Of a DNA stretch of 64,000 nucleotides, positions 50,236 through 57,989 are shown piece after piece (position 1 is the stretch's first letter; every line of letters starts with the position of its first letter). The stretch comes from Streptomyces beihaiensis (GTDB lineage Bacteria; Actinomycetota; Actinomycetes; Streptomycetales; Streptomycetaceae): contig NZ_JAPHNL010000046.1 in assembly GCF_026274175.1 (NCBI RefSeq), forward strand, positions 1 to 64,000, read 5' to 3'. Below the pieces are notes generated by a model. That model was not told the DNA's origin. It saw only the letters and a list, made by a program, of their open reading frames with translations, and searched no databases. Both the position numbers and the translations under genes were made by a program.

Positions 50236-50295
50236 ACCTCCAGGGGTCACGGGGGACCACGGGGGCGGGGGTCCGGGGAGCCACGAGAACGGGGG

Positions 50296-50334
50296 AGCGG
50301 GACCGGAAGGCCGGGGGGTCTTTCCGGTCCCGCT
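50296..50334 (+). terminator. terminator after sigQ
   Basis: A 13-bp perfect stem (AGCGGGACCGGAA and its complement) with a 13-base loop is followed by GTTTTC, the closest to a canonical intrinsic terminator in the window. Confidence 0.8.
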
Positions 50335-50387
50335 GTTTTCTGTGCGCCCGGCGTGGTCGACGTGGGCTTGGCGCGTGCCCGCCGTGG

Positions 50388-51068
50388 CTACGCGCCGTTG
50401 CGGGTCGCCGCCTGTTCGCGGGCGCGTGGCCTGCGCGGCTGGTCGCGCCCCTTCGGCCGGCACCGGCCCGCGGCCGCCGCCAGCCTGCCCATCGCCTCCT
50501 CCTTGCCGCACGCGTGGGCGCCCAGCGCCACCTGGCGGGCCACGATGGCACGTTCCGCCCGCATCAGACGCCAGCCGCGTCGCAGCAGGAACAGGACCGG
50601 CTTGCGGGCCTCCTTGAGGTCGCGCAGCAGACGGCGGCGGAACGTGGTGGACGGGCGGCCGCGCAGGCACAACGCGTCAGCGAGCAGCCCGAGTTCGCGG
50701 CAGTGTGCCACGATGTCCGCCGCGAAGATCCCCTCGGCGACGAACAAAGGCGTGCGCCCGACGCGCAGTGGCTGAGCGCCGACCCGCGAGCTGGTGGAGA
50801 TGTCGTAGACGGGGACGTCCGTACGGCCCTTCTCGCAGAGGGAGACGATGGCGTCGACCGCGGCCCGCGCGTCCCACGACTCCACGGAGTCCCAGTCGAC
50901 GTCCGAGGAGCCCGGCACCCGGGGCAGCGTCGGGTCGCCCGCCTCCTTGTAGAAGTCGTCGAGGCAGAGCACGGGCAGGCCGGAGCGGGCGGCGAAGGAC
51001 GACTTGCCGGAGCCGGAGGGGCCGGTCAGCAGCACGACCCGGGTCGGTGTCGGAGGATGCGAACTCAC
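50388..51068 (-). CDS. uridine kinase-like P-loop kinase
   Basis: The GTG at 51068 (MSSHPPTPTRVVLLTGPSGSGKSSFAARSGLPVLCLDDFYKEAGDPTLP) gives 226 aa. The Walker A motif GPSGSGKSS, LDDFYKE and the DWDSVESWD segment are those of uridine kinase/phosphoribulokinase-like NMP kinases, which phosphorylate uridine or cytidine with ATP or GTP. The C-terminal ~50 residues are Arg-rich and not conserved. The assignment fits the nucleoside theme of the region, but it lacks the nucleoside-regulon operator and is probably expressed separately. Confidence 0.85.
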   Translation of the reverse strand: MSSHPPTPTRVVLLTGPSGSGKSSFAARSGLPVLCLDDFYKEAGDPTLPRVPGSSDVDWDSVESWDARAAVDAIVSLCEKGRTDVPVYDISTSSRVGAQPLRVGRTPLFVAEGIFAADIVAHCRELGLLADALCLRGRPSTTFRRRLLRDLKEARKPVLFLLRRGWRLMRAERAIVARQVALGAHACGKEEAMGRLAAAAGRCRPKGRDQPRRPRAREQAATRNGA

Positions 51069-51198
51069 GAGAGTCCAGTGTGAGGCATGGCGGCGCCGGT
51101 GCCGACCCTGCGCGGCGTGCGTGTGGCAGGATCCACGACAGCAACTACTCCACGTGTTTGCGCGATCACCAGAATCGAGAGAGTCAGGCGGATCCACC

Positions 51199-51594
51199 AT
51201 GGCCCGACACACAGCTTCCATGTCCCCCTCCGGCGGCGCCCGCCGTACGCTGCTGCGCGCCGGCCTCACCGTTGCCGCGGCGGGAGCGGTCGTCGCCGCG
51301 GGCGGCGCCGCCGCGAGTGCCGAGCCGCTCGGCGGCACCGATCCGGCCGCCGCGGCCCAGGGCCTCACGCAGGCGCTGCACACCGCGACGTCCGGCGGCC
51401 TCGGCCCGGTCAAGCACATCAAGCTCGACCCGCTCGCGGGCACCGGCGTCGACCCGCTCACCAACGCGGTCGGCACCCAGGTCGCCGACTTCAAGCCGGT
51501 CAGCACGGCCGCCGTGACCGGCCCGGTGACGTCGGGCAGCTCGCTCTCCGAACTCCCGCTGGTCGGCGGCGTGACGAAGGTGCTACCCGGCTGA
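51199..51594 (+). CDS. small secreted envelope protein
   Basis: The 131-aa precursor has an Arg-containing n-region, hydrophobic core (LLRAGLTVAAAGAVVAAGGAAASA) and a likely cleavage site after ASA. The mature chain is Ala/Gly/Leu/Thr-rich with no cysteines (PLGGTDPAAAAQGLTQALHTATSGGLGPVKHIKLDPLAGTGVDPLTNAVGTQVADFKPVS...). It is similar in style to the protein at 44525. Function unknown. Confidence 0.72.
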   Translation: MARHTASMSPSGGARRTLLRAGLTVAAAGAVVAAGGAAASAEPLGGTDPAAAAQGLTQALHTATSGGLGPVKHIKLDPLAGTGVDPLTNAVGTQVADFKPVSTAAVTGPVTSGSSLSELPLVGGVTKVLPG

Positions 51595-51656
51595 CCGCTC
51601 GGCGTGAGGCTCCGCCCTGAGCGTCCTCGCCTCGCCTCGTCTCCGTCGCCGTGACG

Positions 51657-52244
51657 TCAGGCGGCGTACGGGCGGGCGGACTTGGCGTCGCGCAGGGCGT
51701 GCCCCCACCAGGCCAGCTGGTCGAGCATCGCCTTGGCCGCGCCCTCGACGGCCGGGTCGTCGACGCGGCCGTCCGGGCCGAAGGCGGCGTAGGCGTTGTG
51801 GAAGCTGACCGTGTTGCGGATGGTCATGGCGTTCAACTCCGCCATCACGACCCGGAGTTGCTCGACGGCGCGCAGGCCGCCCGAGAGGCCGCCGTACGAG
51901 ACGAAGGCGATCGGCTTGCCGTGCCACTGCTGGTTGTGCCAGTCGATCGCGTTCTTCAGGGCGGCCGGGAAGCTGTGGTTGTACTCGGGCGTGACGAAGA
52001 CGAACGCGTCGGCGGCAGCCAGGCGCGGCGTGACGAGCCCGAGCGCCTGCGACGCGGCGGGCTCCGGCTCCTGGCCGAAGGCGGGCAGGACGGTCGGCAG
52101 CGGGGTCTCGGTGAGGTCCACGACATCGGCGCGCATGTCGTCGCGCTGCCCGAGGTGGCCGGTCAGCCACTGGGTGACGACGGGCGCGAAGCGCCCCTCG
52201 CGGGTGGAGCCGACGAGGACGGCGACGCGGAGCGGTGCGGACAT
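51657..52244 (-). CDS. NADPH-dependent FMN reductase
   Basis: The 195-aa flavodoxin-fold protein starts MSAPLRVAVLVGSTREGRFAPVVTQWL, the phosphate-binding GSTREGR loop for FMN. It contains FVFVTPEYNHSFPAALKNAIDWHNQQWHGKPIAFVSYGGLSGGLRAVEQLR, the hallmark of NADPH-dependent FMN/quinone/azo reductases. It probably reduces quinones, chromate or azo compounds using NADPH. It is transcribed divergently from the TetR gene across a region with two overlapping palindromes, so the pair forms a repressor/target module. Confidence 0.92.
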   Translation of the reverse strand: MSAPLRVAVLVGSTREGRFAPVVTQWLTGHLGQRDDMRADVVDLTETPLPTVLPAFGQEPEPAASQALGLVTPRLAAADAFVFVTPEYNHSFPAALKNAIDWHNQQWHGKPIAFVSYGGLSGGLRAVEQLRVVMAELNAMTIRNTVSFHNAYAAFGPDGRVDDPAVEGAAKAMLDQLAWWGHALRDAKSARPYAA

Positions 52245-52274
52245 GGTGGTGGACCCCCTGGTGATGAGCGATGC

Positions 52275-52303
52275 GGTGTACGCCGTATCCATTGGCGTAC
52301 ACC
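52275..52303. promoter_or_regulatory. TetR operator candidate 1 (reductase side)
   Basis: GGTGTACGCC-n9-GGCGTACACC is a perfect 10+10 inverted repeat just upstream of the reductase gene. It overlaps operator candidate 2 by five bases. Confidence 0.65.
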
Positions 52304-52326
52304 GTACACATCTATGTGTACGGTGT
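52299..52326. promoter_or_regulatory. TetR operator candidate 2
   Basis: ACACCGTACACAT-CT-ATGTGTACGGTGT is a perfect 13+2+13 palindrome. A further related half-site (CTGTACGCATACAG) lies at about 52340-52354. The ladder of sites suggests cooperative autorepression of both divergent genes. Confidence 0.72.
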
Positions 52327-52377
52327 CTACTGTCGATACGCTGTACGCATACAGTGAGACCGAGGGAGGCCGGACAC

Positions 52378-53118
52378 ATGGCGACGCGGAAGAGGTCGGG
52401 GGGCGACGGGCTGGTCGAGCCGTCCCTGTGGGAACGTCTCGAACGGCCCGCGCACACGCAGCGCGCCGCGCTCACGCTGGACAGGATCGCGGCGGCGGCC
52501 GTCGAACTCGCCGACGAGGAGGGCGCAGGGGCCGTCACCATGCGGCGCTTGGCCACGAAGCTCGGCGTCGCGCCCATGGCCGCATATCGCCACGTCTCCG
52601 GCAAGGACGACCTGTGGGCGCTGATGATCGACCGGGTGTCGGCCGATCTCACGGTGCCCGACGACGTGACGGACTGGCGTCAGGTGCTGCGCTTGTACGC
52701 CGAGCGGTCACGGGAGCTGATGCTGCGCCACCCGTGGATCGGGCAGACGCCCCTGCCGACGGTCGTGCTCACCCCGGCCCGGATGGCCGTCGCCGAACGG
52801 CAGTTGCGGGTGCTGGCCGAGCAGGGACTGGACGCCGACACGACGATGGCGGCGTTCCGCGCGGTCAGCTCGTACGTCCACGGCGCCACGCAGGCGGAGG
52901 TCGCCGTGCGCCAGTTCCGGGAGGGACACGGCTGGGAGAGCGGCGACGAGACCCGCGAGGCCCTCGCCCCGCAGATGACCTACCTGTTGGAGACCGGCCG
53001 TTACCCCACGTACCGGGAGTACGCCCGCGCGGCGACCCGCAAGGACGACCCCGCCTGGGAGTTCGCGTTCGGCCTCGACTGCGTACTGGACGGCATCGCG
53101 CGGCGGCTCGGCATCTGA
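52378..53118 (+). CDS. TetR-family regulator
   Basis: The 246-aa protein has a TetR HTH at residues ~28-80 (AALTLDRIAAAAVELADEEGAGAVTMRRLATKLGVAPMAAYRHVSGKDDLWALM). The C-terminal ligand domain is of the TetR_C_1 type (FRAVSSYVHGATQAEVAVRQ...). The ATG follows GAGGGAGG. The first ~25 residues (ATRKRSGGDGLVEPSLWERLERP) form the extension common to this subfamily. It most probably represses the divergent FMN reductase gene and itself through the palindromes at 52275-52326. Confidence 0.93.
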   Translation: MATRKRSGGDGLVEPSLWERLERPAHTQRAALTLDRIAAAAVELADEEGAGAVTMRRLATKLGVAPMAAYRHVSGKDDLWALMIDRVSADLTVPDDVTDWRQVLRLYAERSRELMLRHPWIGQTPLPTVVLTPARMAVAERQLRVLAEQGLDADTTMAAFRAVSSYVHGATQAEVAVRQFREGHGWESGDETREALAPQMTYLLETGRYPTYREYARAATRKDDPAWEFAFGLDCVLDGIARRLGI

Positions 53119-53154
53119 GCCGGGGCGGGGCCCGCGCAGGCGTGCACGCACGGG

Positions 53155-53198
53155 CGAGGCCCCGGCCCCTCCTGGACGGAGAAGGGGCCGGGGCCTCG
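53155..53198. terminator. bidirectional terminator
   Basis: A 16-bp perfect stem (CGAGGCCCCGGCCCCT and its complement) with a 12-base loop lies between the convergent tetR-like and aldehyde dehydrogenase genes. Confidence 0.75.
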
Positions 53199-53278
53199 GG
53201 TCCTGAACCCGGCGGGACGAGGGCTCGGCGCGCGGTACTCGGTACGGCGGAACTCGACGAAACCCGGTACGGCGGAAC

Positions 53279-54184
53279 TCAGTACGACGAACCCGACGCG
53301 CCCAGCGACCCCGTCGGGTGCCAGACCGTCTTCGTCTCCAGGAAGTACGTCAGGCGGTCCGTGCCCGGATCGGCGGTGAAGTCCTCCGCGGCCCGGGGGC
53401 GGCGGACCCGCTTGAGGTTGTCCGCCGCCGCGATCTCCAGCTGCTTCGCCAGGCCGAGGTCGGCGGCCGTGCCGGTCAGGTCGATGCCGTTGACGTCCTG
53501 GTGGGCGGCGAGCGACGGGGCGATCTCCGCCGCCTTGCCGGACAGGATGTTGACGACGCCGCCGGGCAGGTCGGAGGTGGCGAGCACCTCGCCGAGGGAG
53601 AGCGCCGGGAGCGGCGCCCTCTCGCTCGCGATCACGACGACGGTGTTGCCGGAGGCGATGACCGGCGCGATCACCGAGACAAGACCCAGGAACGACGACT
53701 CCTGCGGCGCGAGGACCGTCACGACACCGGTCGGCTCCGGGGTGGAGAGGTTGAAGAAGGGGCCGGCGACGGGGTTCGCCCCGCCCGCGACCTGGGCGAT
53801 CTTGTCGGTCCAGCCCGCGTACCAGACCCAGCGGTCGATCGCGGCGTCCACGACGGCCGCCGCCTTCGACCTGCCGATGCCCTCCGCGTCAGCGACCTCG
53901 CGCACGAACTGCTCGCGGCGGCCCTCCAGCATCTCGGCGACGCGGTAGAGGACCTGGCCCCGGTTGTAGGCGGTGGCGCCCGACCAGCCGCCGAACGCCT
54001 TGCGCGCGGCGACGACCGCGTCACGGCCGTCCTTGCGGGAGGAGAGGGGCGCGTTGGCCAGCCAGTCGCCGTTCTTGCCGTCGGTCACTTCGTACACCCG
54101 GCCGCTCTCGGAACGCGGGAACTTCCCGCCCACGTACAGCTTGTAGGTCTTGAAGACGCTCAGTCGTTCCGTGCGCTCAGACAT
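53279..54184 (-). CDS. short aldehyde dehydrogenase-like protein lacking the catalytic domain
   Basis: The 301-aa protein matches the N-terminal, NAD-binding part of aldehyde dehydrogenases (KLYVGGKFPRSESGRVYEVTD; TPEPTGVVTVLAPQESSFLGLVSVIAPVIASGNTVVVIAS; LPGGVVNILSGKAAEIAPSLAAHQDVNGIDLTGTA). The region with the nucleophilic Cys and general-base Glu is missing, and it ends in a short specific tail (TVWHPTGSLGASGSSY). It overlaps the full-length ALDH gene by eight bases. Such pairs recur in actinomycetes next to deoC, so this is probably a maintained non-catalytic partner subunit and not a recent truncation. Confidence 0.82.
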   Translation of the reverse strand: MSERTERLSVFKTYKLYVGGKFPRSESGRVYEVTDGKNGDWLANAPLSSRKDGRDAVVAARKAFGGWSGATAYNRGQVLYRVAEMLEGRREQFVREVADAEGIGRSKAAAVVDAAIDRWVWYAGWTDKIAQVAGGANPVAGPFFNLSTPEPTGVVTVLAPQESSFLGLVSVIAPVIASGNTVVVIASERAPLPALSLGEVLATSDLPGGVVNILSGKAAEIAPSLAAHQDVNGIDLTGTAADLGLAKQLEIAAADNLKRVRRPRAAEDFTADPGTDRLTYFLETKTVWHPTGSLGASGSSY

Positions 54185-55613
54185 CGAGGTACGCCTCCAG
54201 ACCGTGACGGCCGCCCTCGCGGCCGAAGCCCGACTCCTTGTAGCCGCCGAACGGCGAGGTCGGGTCGAACTTGTTGAACGTGTTGGCCCAGACGACGCCC
54301 GCGCGGAGCTTGTTCGCCACGGCGAGGATCCTGGACCCCTTCTCGGTCCAGATGCCCGCCGACAGGCCGTACTGCGTGTTGTTGGCCTTGGCGACGGCCT
54401 CGTCCGGCGTACGGAAGGTCAGCACGGACAGGACCGGGCCGAAGATCTCGTCGCGGGCGACGGTGTGGGCCTGCGTGACGCCGGTGAAGAGCGTCGGCGC
54501 GAACCAGTAGCCGGAGGACGGCAGCTCGCAGGGCGCGGTCCAGCGCTCGGCGCCCTCCGCCTCGCCCGTCTCGGCGAGCGCGGTGATACGGGCCAGCTGC
54601 TCGGCGGAGTTGATGGCGCCGATGTCGGTGTTCTTGTCGAGCGGATCGCCGAGGCGGAGGGTGGAAAGGCGGCGCTTGAGCGAGTGCAGCAGCTCGTCGT
54701 GGACGGACTCCTGCACGAGCAACCGCGAGCCGGCGCAGCAGACCTGCCCCTGGTTGAAGAAGATCCCGGTGACGATCCCTTCCACGGCCTGATCGACGGG
54801 AGCATCGTCGAAGACGATGTTGGCGCCCTTGCCCCCCAGCTCCAGGGTGAGCTTCTTGTCCGTACCGGCGACGGTCCGGGCGATCTCCTTGCCGACGGCG
54901 GTGGAGCCGGTGAAGGCGACCTTGTCGACGTCGGGGTGGGCGACGAGGGCCGCGCCCGCGTCCCCGTACCCGGGAAGGATGTTGACGACGCCCTTGGGCA
55001 GTCCGGCCTGGCGGCAGATGTCCGCGAAGAAGAGCGCGGACAGCGGGGTCGTCTCGGCGGGCTTGAGGACGACGGTGTTGCCGGTGGCGAGCGCCGGGGC
55101 GATCTTCCAGGCGAGCATGAGGAGCGGGAAGTTCCAGGGAATGACCTGCCCGGCGACCCCCAGCGCCTTCGGGCCCGGCCCGAACCCCGCGTGGTCCAGC
55201 TTGTCGGCCCACCCGGCGTAGTAGAAGAAGTGCGCGGCGACGAGCGGGAGGTCCGCGTCGCGCGTCTCCTTGATCGGCTTGCCGTTGTCGAGCGTCTCGA
55301 GCACGGCGAGCTCGCGGGAGCGTTCCTGGATGATGCGGGCGATGCGGAACAGGTACTTGCCGCGCTCGGCGCCGGGAAGGGCGGACCACTTCTCGAACGC
55401 CTTGCGGGCGGCCCTCACGGCACGCTCGACGTCGGCCTCACCGGCCTGGGCGACCTCGGAGAGAACCTCCTCGGTGGCGGGGGAGACGGTCTTGAAGACC
55501 TTCCCGTCGGCGGCGTCGACGAACTCGCCGTCGATGAACAGCCCGTAGTTCGGAGCGATGTCGACGACCGCACGCGACTCGGGCGCGGGCGCGTACTCAA
55601 ACACAGATGCCAT
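54177..55613 (-). CDS. aldehyde dehydrogenase (NAD(P)-dependent)
   Basis: The 478-aa enzyme has all ALDH landmarks: YGLFIDGEFVDA, VIPWNFPLLMLAWKIAPALATGNTVVLKPAE, FTGSTAVGKEIAR, the Glu of LELGGKGANIVFDDA near residue 255, and the catalytic Cys in FFNQGQVCCAGSRLLV near residue 290. FGPVLSVLTF and PFGGYKESGFGREGG complete the set. It oxidises an aldehyde to the acid. It lies directly after deoC (a six-base gap) and before its short partner, so the likely substrate is acetaldehyde released by DeoC from deoxyribose-5-phosphate, although other aldehydes are possible. Confidence 0.92.
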   Translation of the reverse strand: MASVFEYAPAPESRAVVDIAPNYGLFIDGEFVDAADGKVFKTVSPATEEVLSEVAQAGEADVERAVRAARKAFEKWSALPGAERGKYLFRIARIIQERSRELAVLETLDNGKPIKETRDADLPLVAAHFFYYAGWADKLDHAGFGPGPKALGVAGQVIPWNFPLLMLAWKIAPALATGNTVVLKPAETTPLSALFFADICRQAGLPKGVVNILPGYGDAGAALVAHPDVDKVAFTGSTAVGKEIARTVAGTDKKLTLELGGKGANIVFDDAPVDQAVEGIVTGIFFNQGQVCCAGSRLLVQESVHDELLHSLKRRLSTLRLGDPLDKNTDIGAINSAEQLARITALAETGEAEGAERWTAPCELPSSGYWFAPTLFTGVTQAHTVARDEIFGPVLSVLTFRTPDEAVAKANNTQYGLSAGIWTEKGSRILAVANKLRAGVVWANTFNKFDPTSPFGGYKESGFGREGGRHGLEAYLDV

Positions 55614-55619
55614 GGGTGA

Positions 55620-56588
55620 TCAGTCCACCGTCACGTAGTCGGGACCGGAGTAGCGGCCGGTGGCCAGCTTCTGACGCTGCATCAGCAGATCGTTGAGGAG
55701 GCTGGAGGCGCCGAACCGGAACCAGTGGTTGTCGAGCCAGTCCTCGCCCACGGTCTCGTTCACGAGAACCAGGAACTTGATGGCGTCCTTCGATGTGCGG
55801 ATGCCTCCGGCGGGCTTGACGCCGACCTGGACGCCGGTGGCGGCGCGGAAGTCGCGCACTGCTTCGAGCATCAACAGGGTGTTGGCGGGGGTCGCGTTGA
55901 CCCCCACCTTCCCGGTGGAGGTCTTGATGAAGTCGGCCCCGGCGAGCATGCCGATCCAGCTGGCGCGCCGGATGTTGTCGTACGTCGACAGCTCCCCGGT
56001 CTCGAAGATGACCTTGAGCCGCGCGGAGCCGGACGCCTCCTTCACGGCCCGGATCTCCTCGTAGACCTTCATGTGGTGACCGGCGAGGAAGGCGCCTCGG
56101 TCGATGACCATGTCGATCTCGTCGGCCCCGGCGGCGACGGCCTCGCGCACGTCCCCGAGCTTGACGTCGAGGGCGGCGCGCCCGGCCGGGAAGGCGGTGG
56201 CGACGGAGGCGACCTTGACGTCCGTCCCGGCGACGGCGGCCTTCGCGGTGGCCACCATGTCCGGATACACGCAGACGGCGGCGGTCCGGGGCGTGCTCCG
56301 GTCGGTCGGATCCGGGTTGACGGCCTTGGCGCCGAGTGCCCGGACCTTGCCTGGGGTGTCGGCACCCTCCAGGGTCGTCAGGTCGATCATCGAGATGGCC
56401 AGATCGATGGCGTACGCCTTGGCCGTGGTCTTGATCGACCGGGTCCCGAGCGCGGCGGCCCTGGCCTCCAGGCCCACGGCGTCGACACCAGGCAGTCCCT
56501 GGAGGAATCGGCGCAGAGTGGCCTCGGAGGCGACGGCATCGGCCAGCGCGTGTTCTTTGGCGGTTGCGGGTGCAGTGGGCATGCTCAC
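55620..56588 (-). CDS. deoC: deoxyribose-phosphate aldolase
   Basis: DeoC cleaves 2-deoxyribose-5-phosphate into acetaldehyde and glyceraldehyde-3-phosphate. Active-site motifs are AAVCVYPDMVATAKAAV, EIDMVIDRGAFLAG, LKVIFETGEL, ADFIKTSTGKVG (Schiff-base Lys) and VGVKPAGGIRTSKDA. A GTG at 56588 (322 aa) is six bases behind a TATGCT -10-like hexamer, which suggests a leaderless start; the ATG at 56582 (320 aa) is the alternative. The nucleoside-regulon palindrome lies directly upstream. Two ALDH genes follow in the same direction, so the operon can convert the acetaldehyde produced. Confidence 0.94.
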   Translation of the reverse strand: MSMPTAPATAKEHALADAVASEATLRRFLQGLPGVDAVGLEARAAALGTRSIKTTAKAYAIDLAISMIDLTTLEGADTPGKVRALGAKAVNPDPTDRSTPRTAAVCVYPDMVATAKAAVAGTDVKVASVATAFPAGRAALDVKLGDVREAVAAGADEIDMVIDRGAFLAGHHMKVYEEIRAVKEASGSARLKVIFETGELSTYDNIRRASWIGMLAGADFIKTSTGKVGVNATPANTLLMLEAVRDFRAATGVQVGVKPAGGIRTSKDAIKFLVLVNETVGEDWLDNHWFRFGASSLLNDLLMQRQKLATGRYSGPDYVTVD

Positions 56589-56600
56589 GAGCTGAGCATA

Positions 56601-56614
56601 TCTACGCGCGTAGC
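56601..56614. promoter_or_regulatory. nucleoside-regulon operator at deoC
   Basis: TCTACGCGCGTAGC matches the consensus palindrome at 13 of 14 positions. On the deoC strand it runs directly into TAGATATGCT, the presumed -10 region. Confidence 0.82.
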
Positions 56615-56724
56615 GGCTGTACAGGCCCTCCCACCAGGCGCTGCCGTGCGAGACGAGCGCACGACTGAGCGCGCGAGCGGCGCGAGGCGGTGCGGCGGGT
56701 CCCGTGACGTCGGCGGGCGCCTTC

Positions 56725-57140
56725 GGCGGCGCGGGGAACGGCGCGGGTGGCAACGGGCGGCAAGCGGTCCCCGCGGACACAGGCGCTTCCCCTGGGTGGG
56801 CGTCTGGGCGGGGGCCGGGGGCCGGGGGCGTGGGGAGCGGCGCGAGCAGCCGCAGGGGGGCGGGTGGTTGCCGTGGAGACAGTCGTTGCCGCCTTCCGGT
56901 GGCCGCTTTGAGGGGCGCGGGGAACTGCGCGACGAGCCGCAGGAGGCCGGTGGCCGCTGTGGAGGCAGTCGCCCCTGGGTGGGCTTCTTCGGGGGCGCGG
57001 GGAGCGGCGCGAGTAACCACAGGCGCCCGGCGGCCGCCATGGAGACAGTCGCCCCCGCCTCCCCCGGTGGACACCTCCAGGGCCCAGGCAACAGCGTGAG
57101 CAATCGCACGGGCCGATGGCCGCCACAGAGGCGGAGCAGG
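56725..57140. repeat. four to five degenerate tandem copies of a Streptomyces intergenic repeat
   Basis: Blocks with the core GGCGCGGGGA(A/G)C(T/G)GCGCGA occur near 56729, 56827, 56911 and 56994, each followed by a linker like CGGTGGCCGC.GTGGAGGCAGTCG, with a period of roughly 80-100 bases. This sequence is familiar as a dispersed intergenic element in Streptomyces. No coding gene is supported between 56615 and 57277; long open frames there are products of the GC bias. Confidence 0.65.
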
Positions 57141-57277
57141 CCACCCGCACCGCCCCGGCAGGCTCCCCCCAGGAACGCGCCGAATCCCGCACACGGCACC
57201 CCACCCGCGAGGAGCCCGCCCACGGGGCCGGGCCCCACACTGCTCAAGCCTGCGCAGCGTCAGGCACAATCGGGCCC

Positions 57278-57886
57278 ATGACGAGCCCCACCACTTCGCC
57301 CGACCGCACCTACCGGTCACCCGCAGGCATCGCGGGCGGCGTCTTCCTGCTCGCGCTCGGCGCCTGGCTCGGCTTCGACGCCGTGGTTCGTGGCGTGGGC
57401 CGCACTCCGTGGATGGCCCTGGCGGGACTGCTCCTCGGCGTGCCGCTCGTCGTGGCGTTCACCATCCGCCCGGCCGTCTTCGGCAACGACGACCGCCTGC
57501 GCGTACGCAACCCGTTCCGCGTCATCACCCTGCCCTGGGGCGCCGTAGCGAACTTCCGCTCCGGCTACTCCAACGAGGTCTTCGACCAGTCGGGAACCAA
57601 GTACCAGCTCTGGTCCGTCCCCGTCTCGCTGCGCGGTCGCCGCAGGGCCCAGCGTCGCAGCCTGCGTGCCCAGACGGAGGCCATGAAGACGGGCGGTGCC
57701 GCCCAGTCGGGGGCGGACCAGCGCGCCACCGCCGACCGGGCCATGGACGAGCTGCGCGAGCTGTGGGAGAAGCGGGCGCAGGCCGAGACGGCGCAGGGTG
57801 AGCCGTCGGTCCGCTGGGCGTACGAGATCATCGCCCCGGCCGTCGCCGGAGCCGTGCTGCTCCTGATCCTCGGCCTGACCGGCTGA
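57278..57886 (+). CDS. PH-domain (bPH) membrane protein
   Basis: The 202-aa protein has two N-terminal TM helices (residues ~18-60). A bacterial PH-like domain follows (AVFGNDDRLRVRNPFRVITLPWGAVANFRSGYSNEVFDQSGTKYQLWSVPVSLRGRRRAQ). After it come a charged helical stretch (DRAMDELRELWEKRAQAE) and a C-terminal TM helix. A CACAAT -10-like hexamer seven bases before the ATG points to a leaderless transcript. The function of bPH proteins is unknown; membrane-associated signalling is suspected. Confidence 0.83.
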   Translation: MTSPTTSPDRTYRSPAGIAGGVFLLALGAWLGFDAVVRGVGRTPWMALAGLLLGVPLVVAFTIRPAVFGNDDRLRVRNPFRVITLPWGAVANFRSGYSNEVFDQSGTKYQLWSVPVSLRGRRRAQRRSLRAQTEAMKTGGAAQSGADQRATADRAMDELRELWEKRAQAETAQGEPSVRWAYEIIAPAVAGAVLLLILGLTG

Positions 57887-57989
57887 CACCGGCGGCACCG
57901 TGGTCAGCCGCGGCCCGAGGAGCGCAGGCCGCCCGCCCCCTCAGGCCGCCGCCCCCCGCGCCCCTTGCCTCTCAGGGCACCCCGTCCGC

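Noticed and set aside
56600-57320. Upstream extension of deoC and several overlapping long frames
   Set aside because: The region consists of degenerate intergenic repeats; DeoC similarity starts near 56588 and the operator/promoter lies in between.
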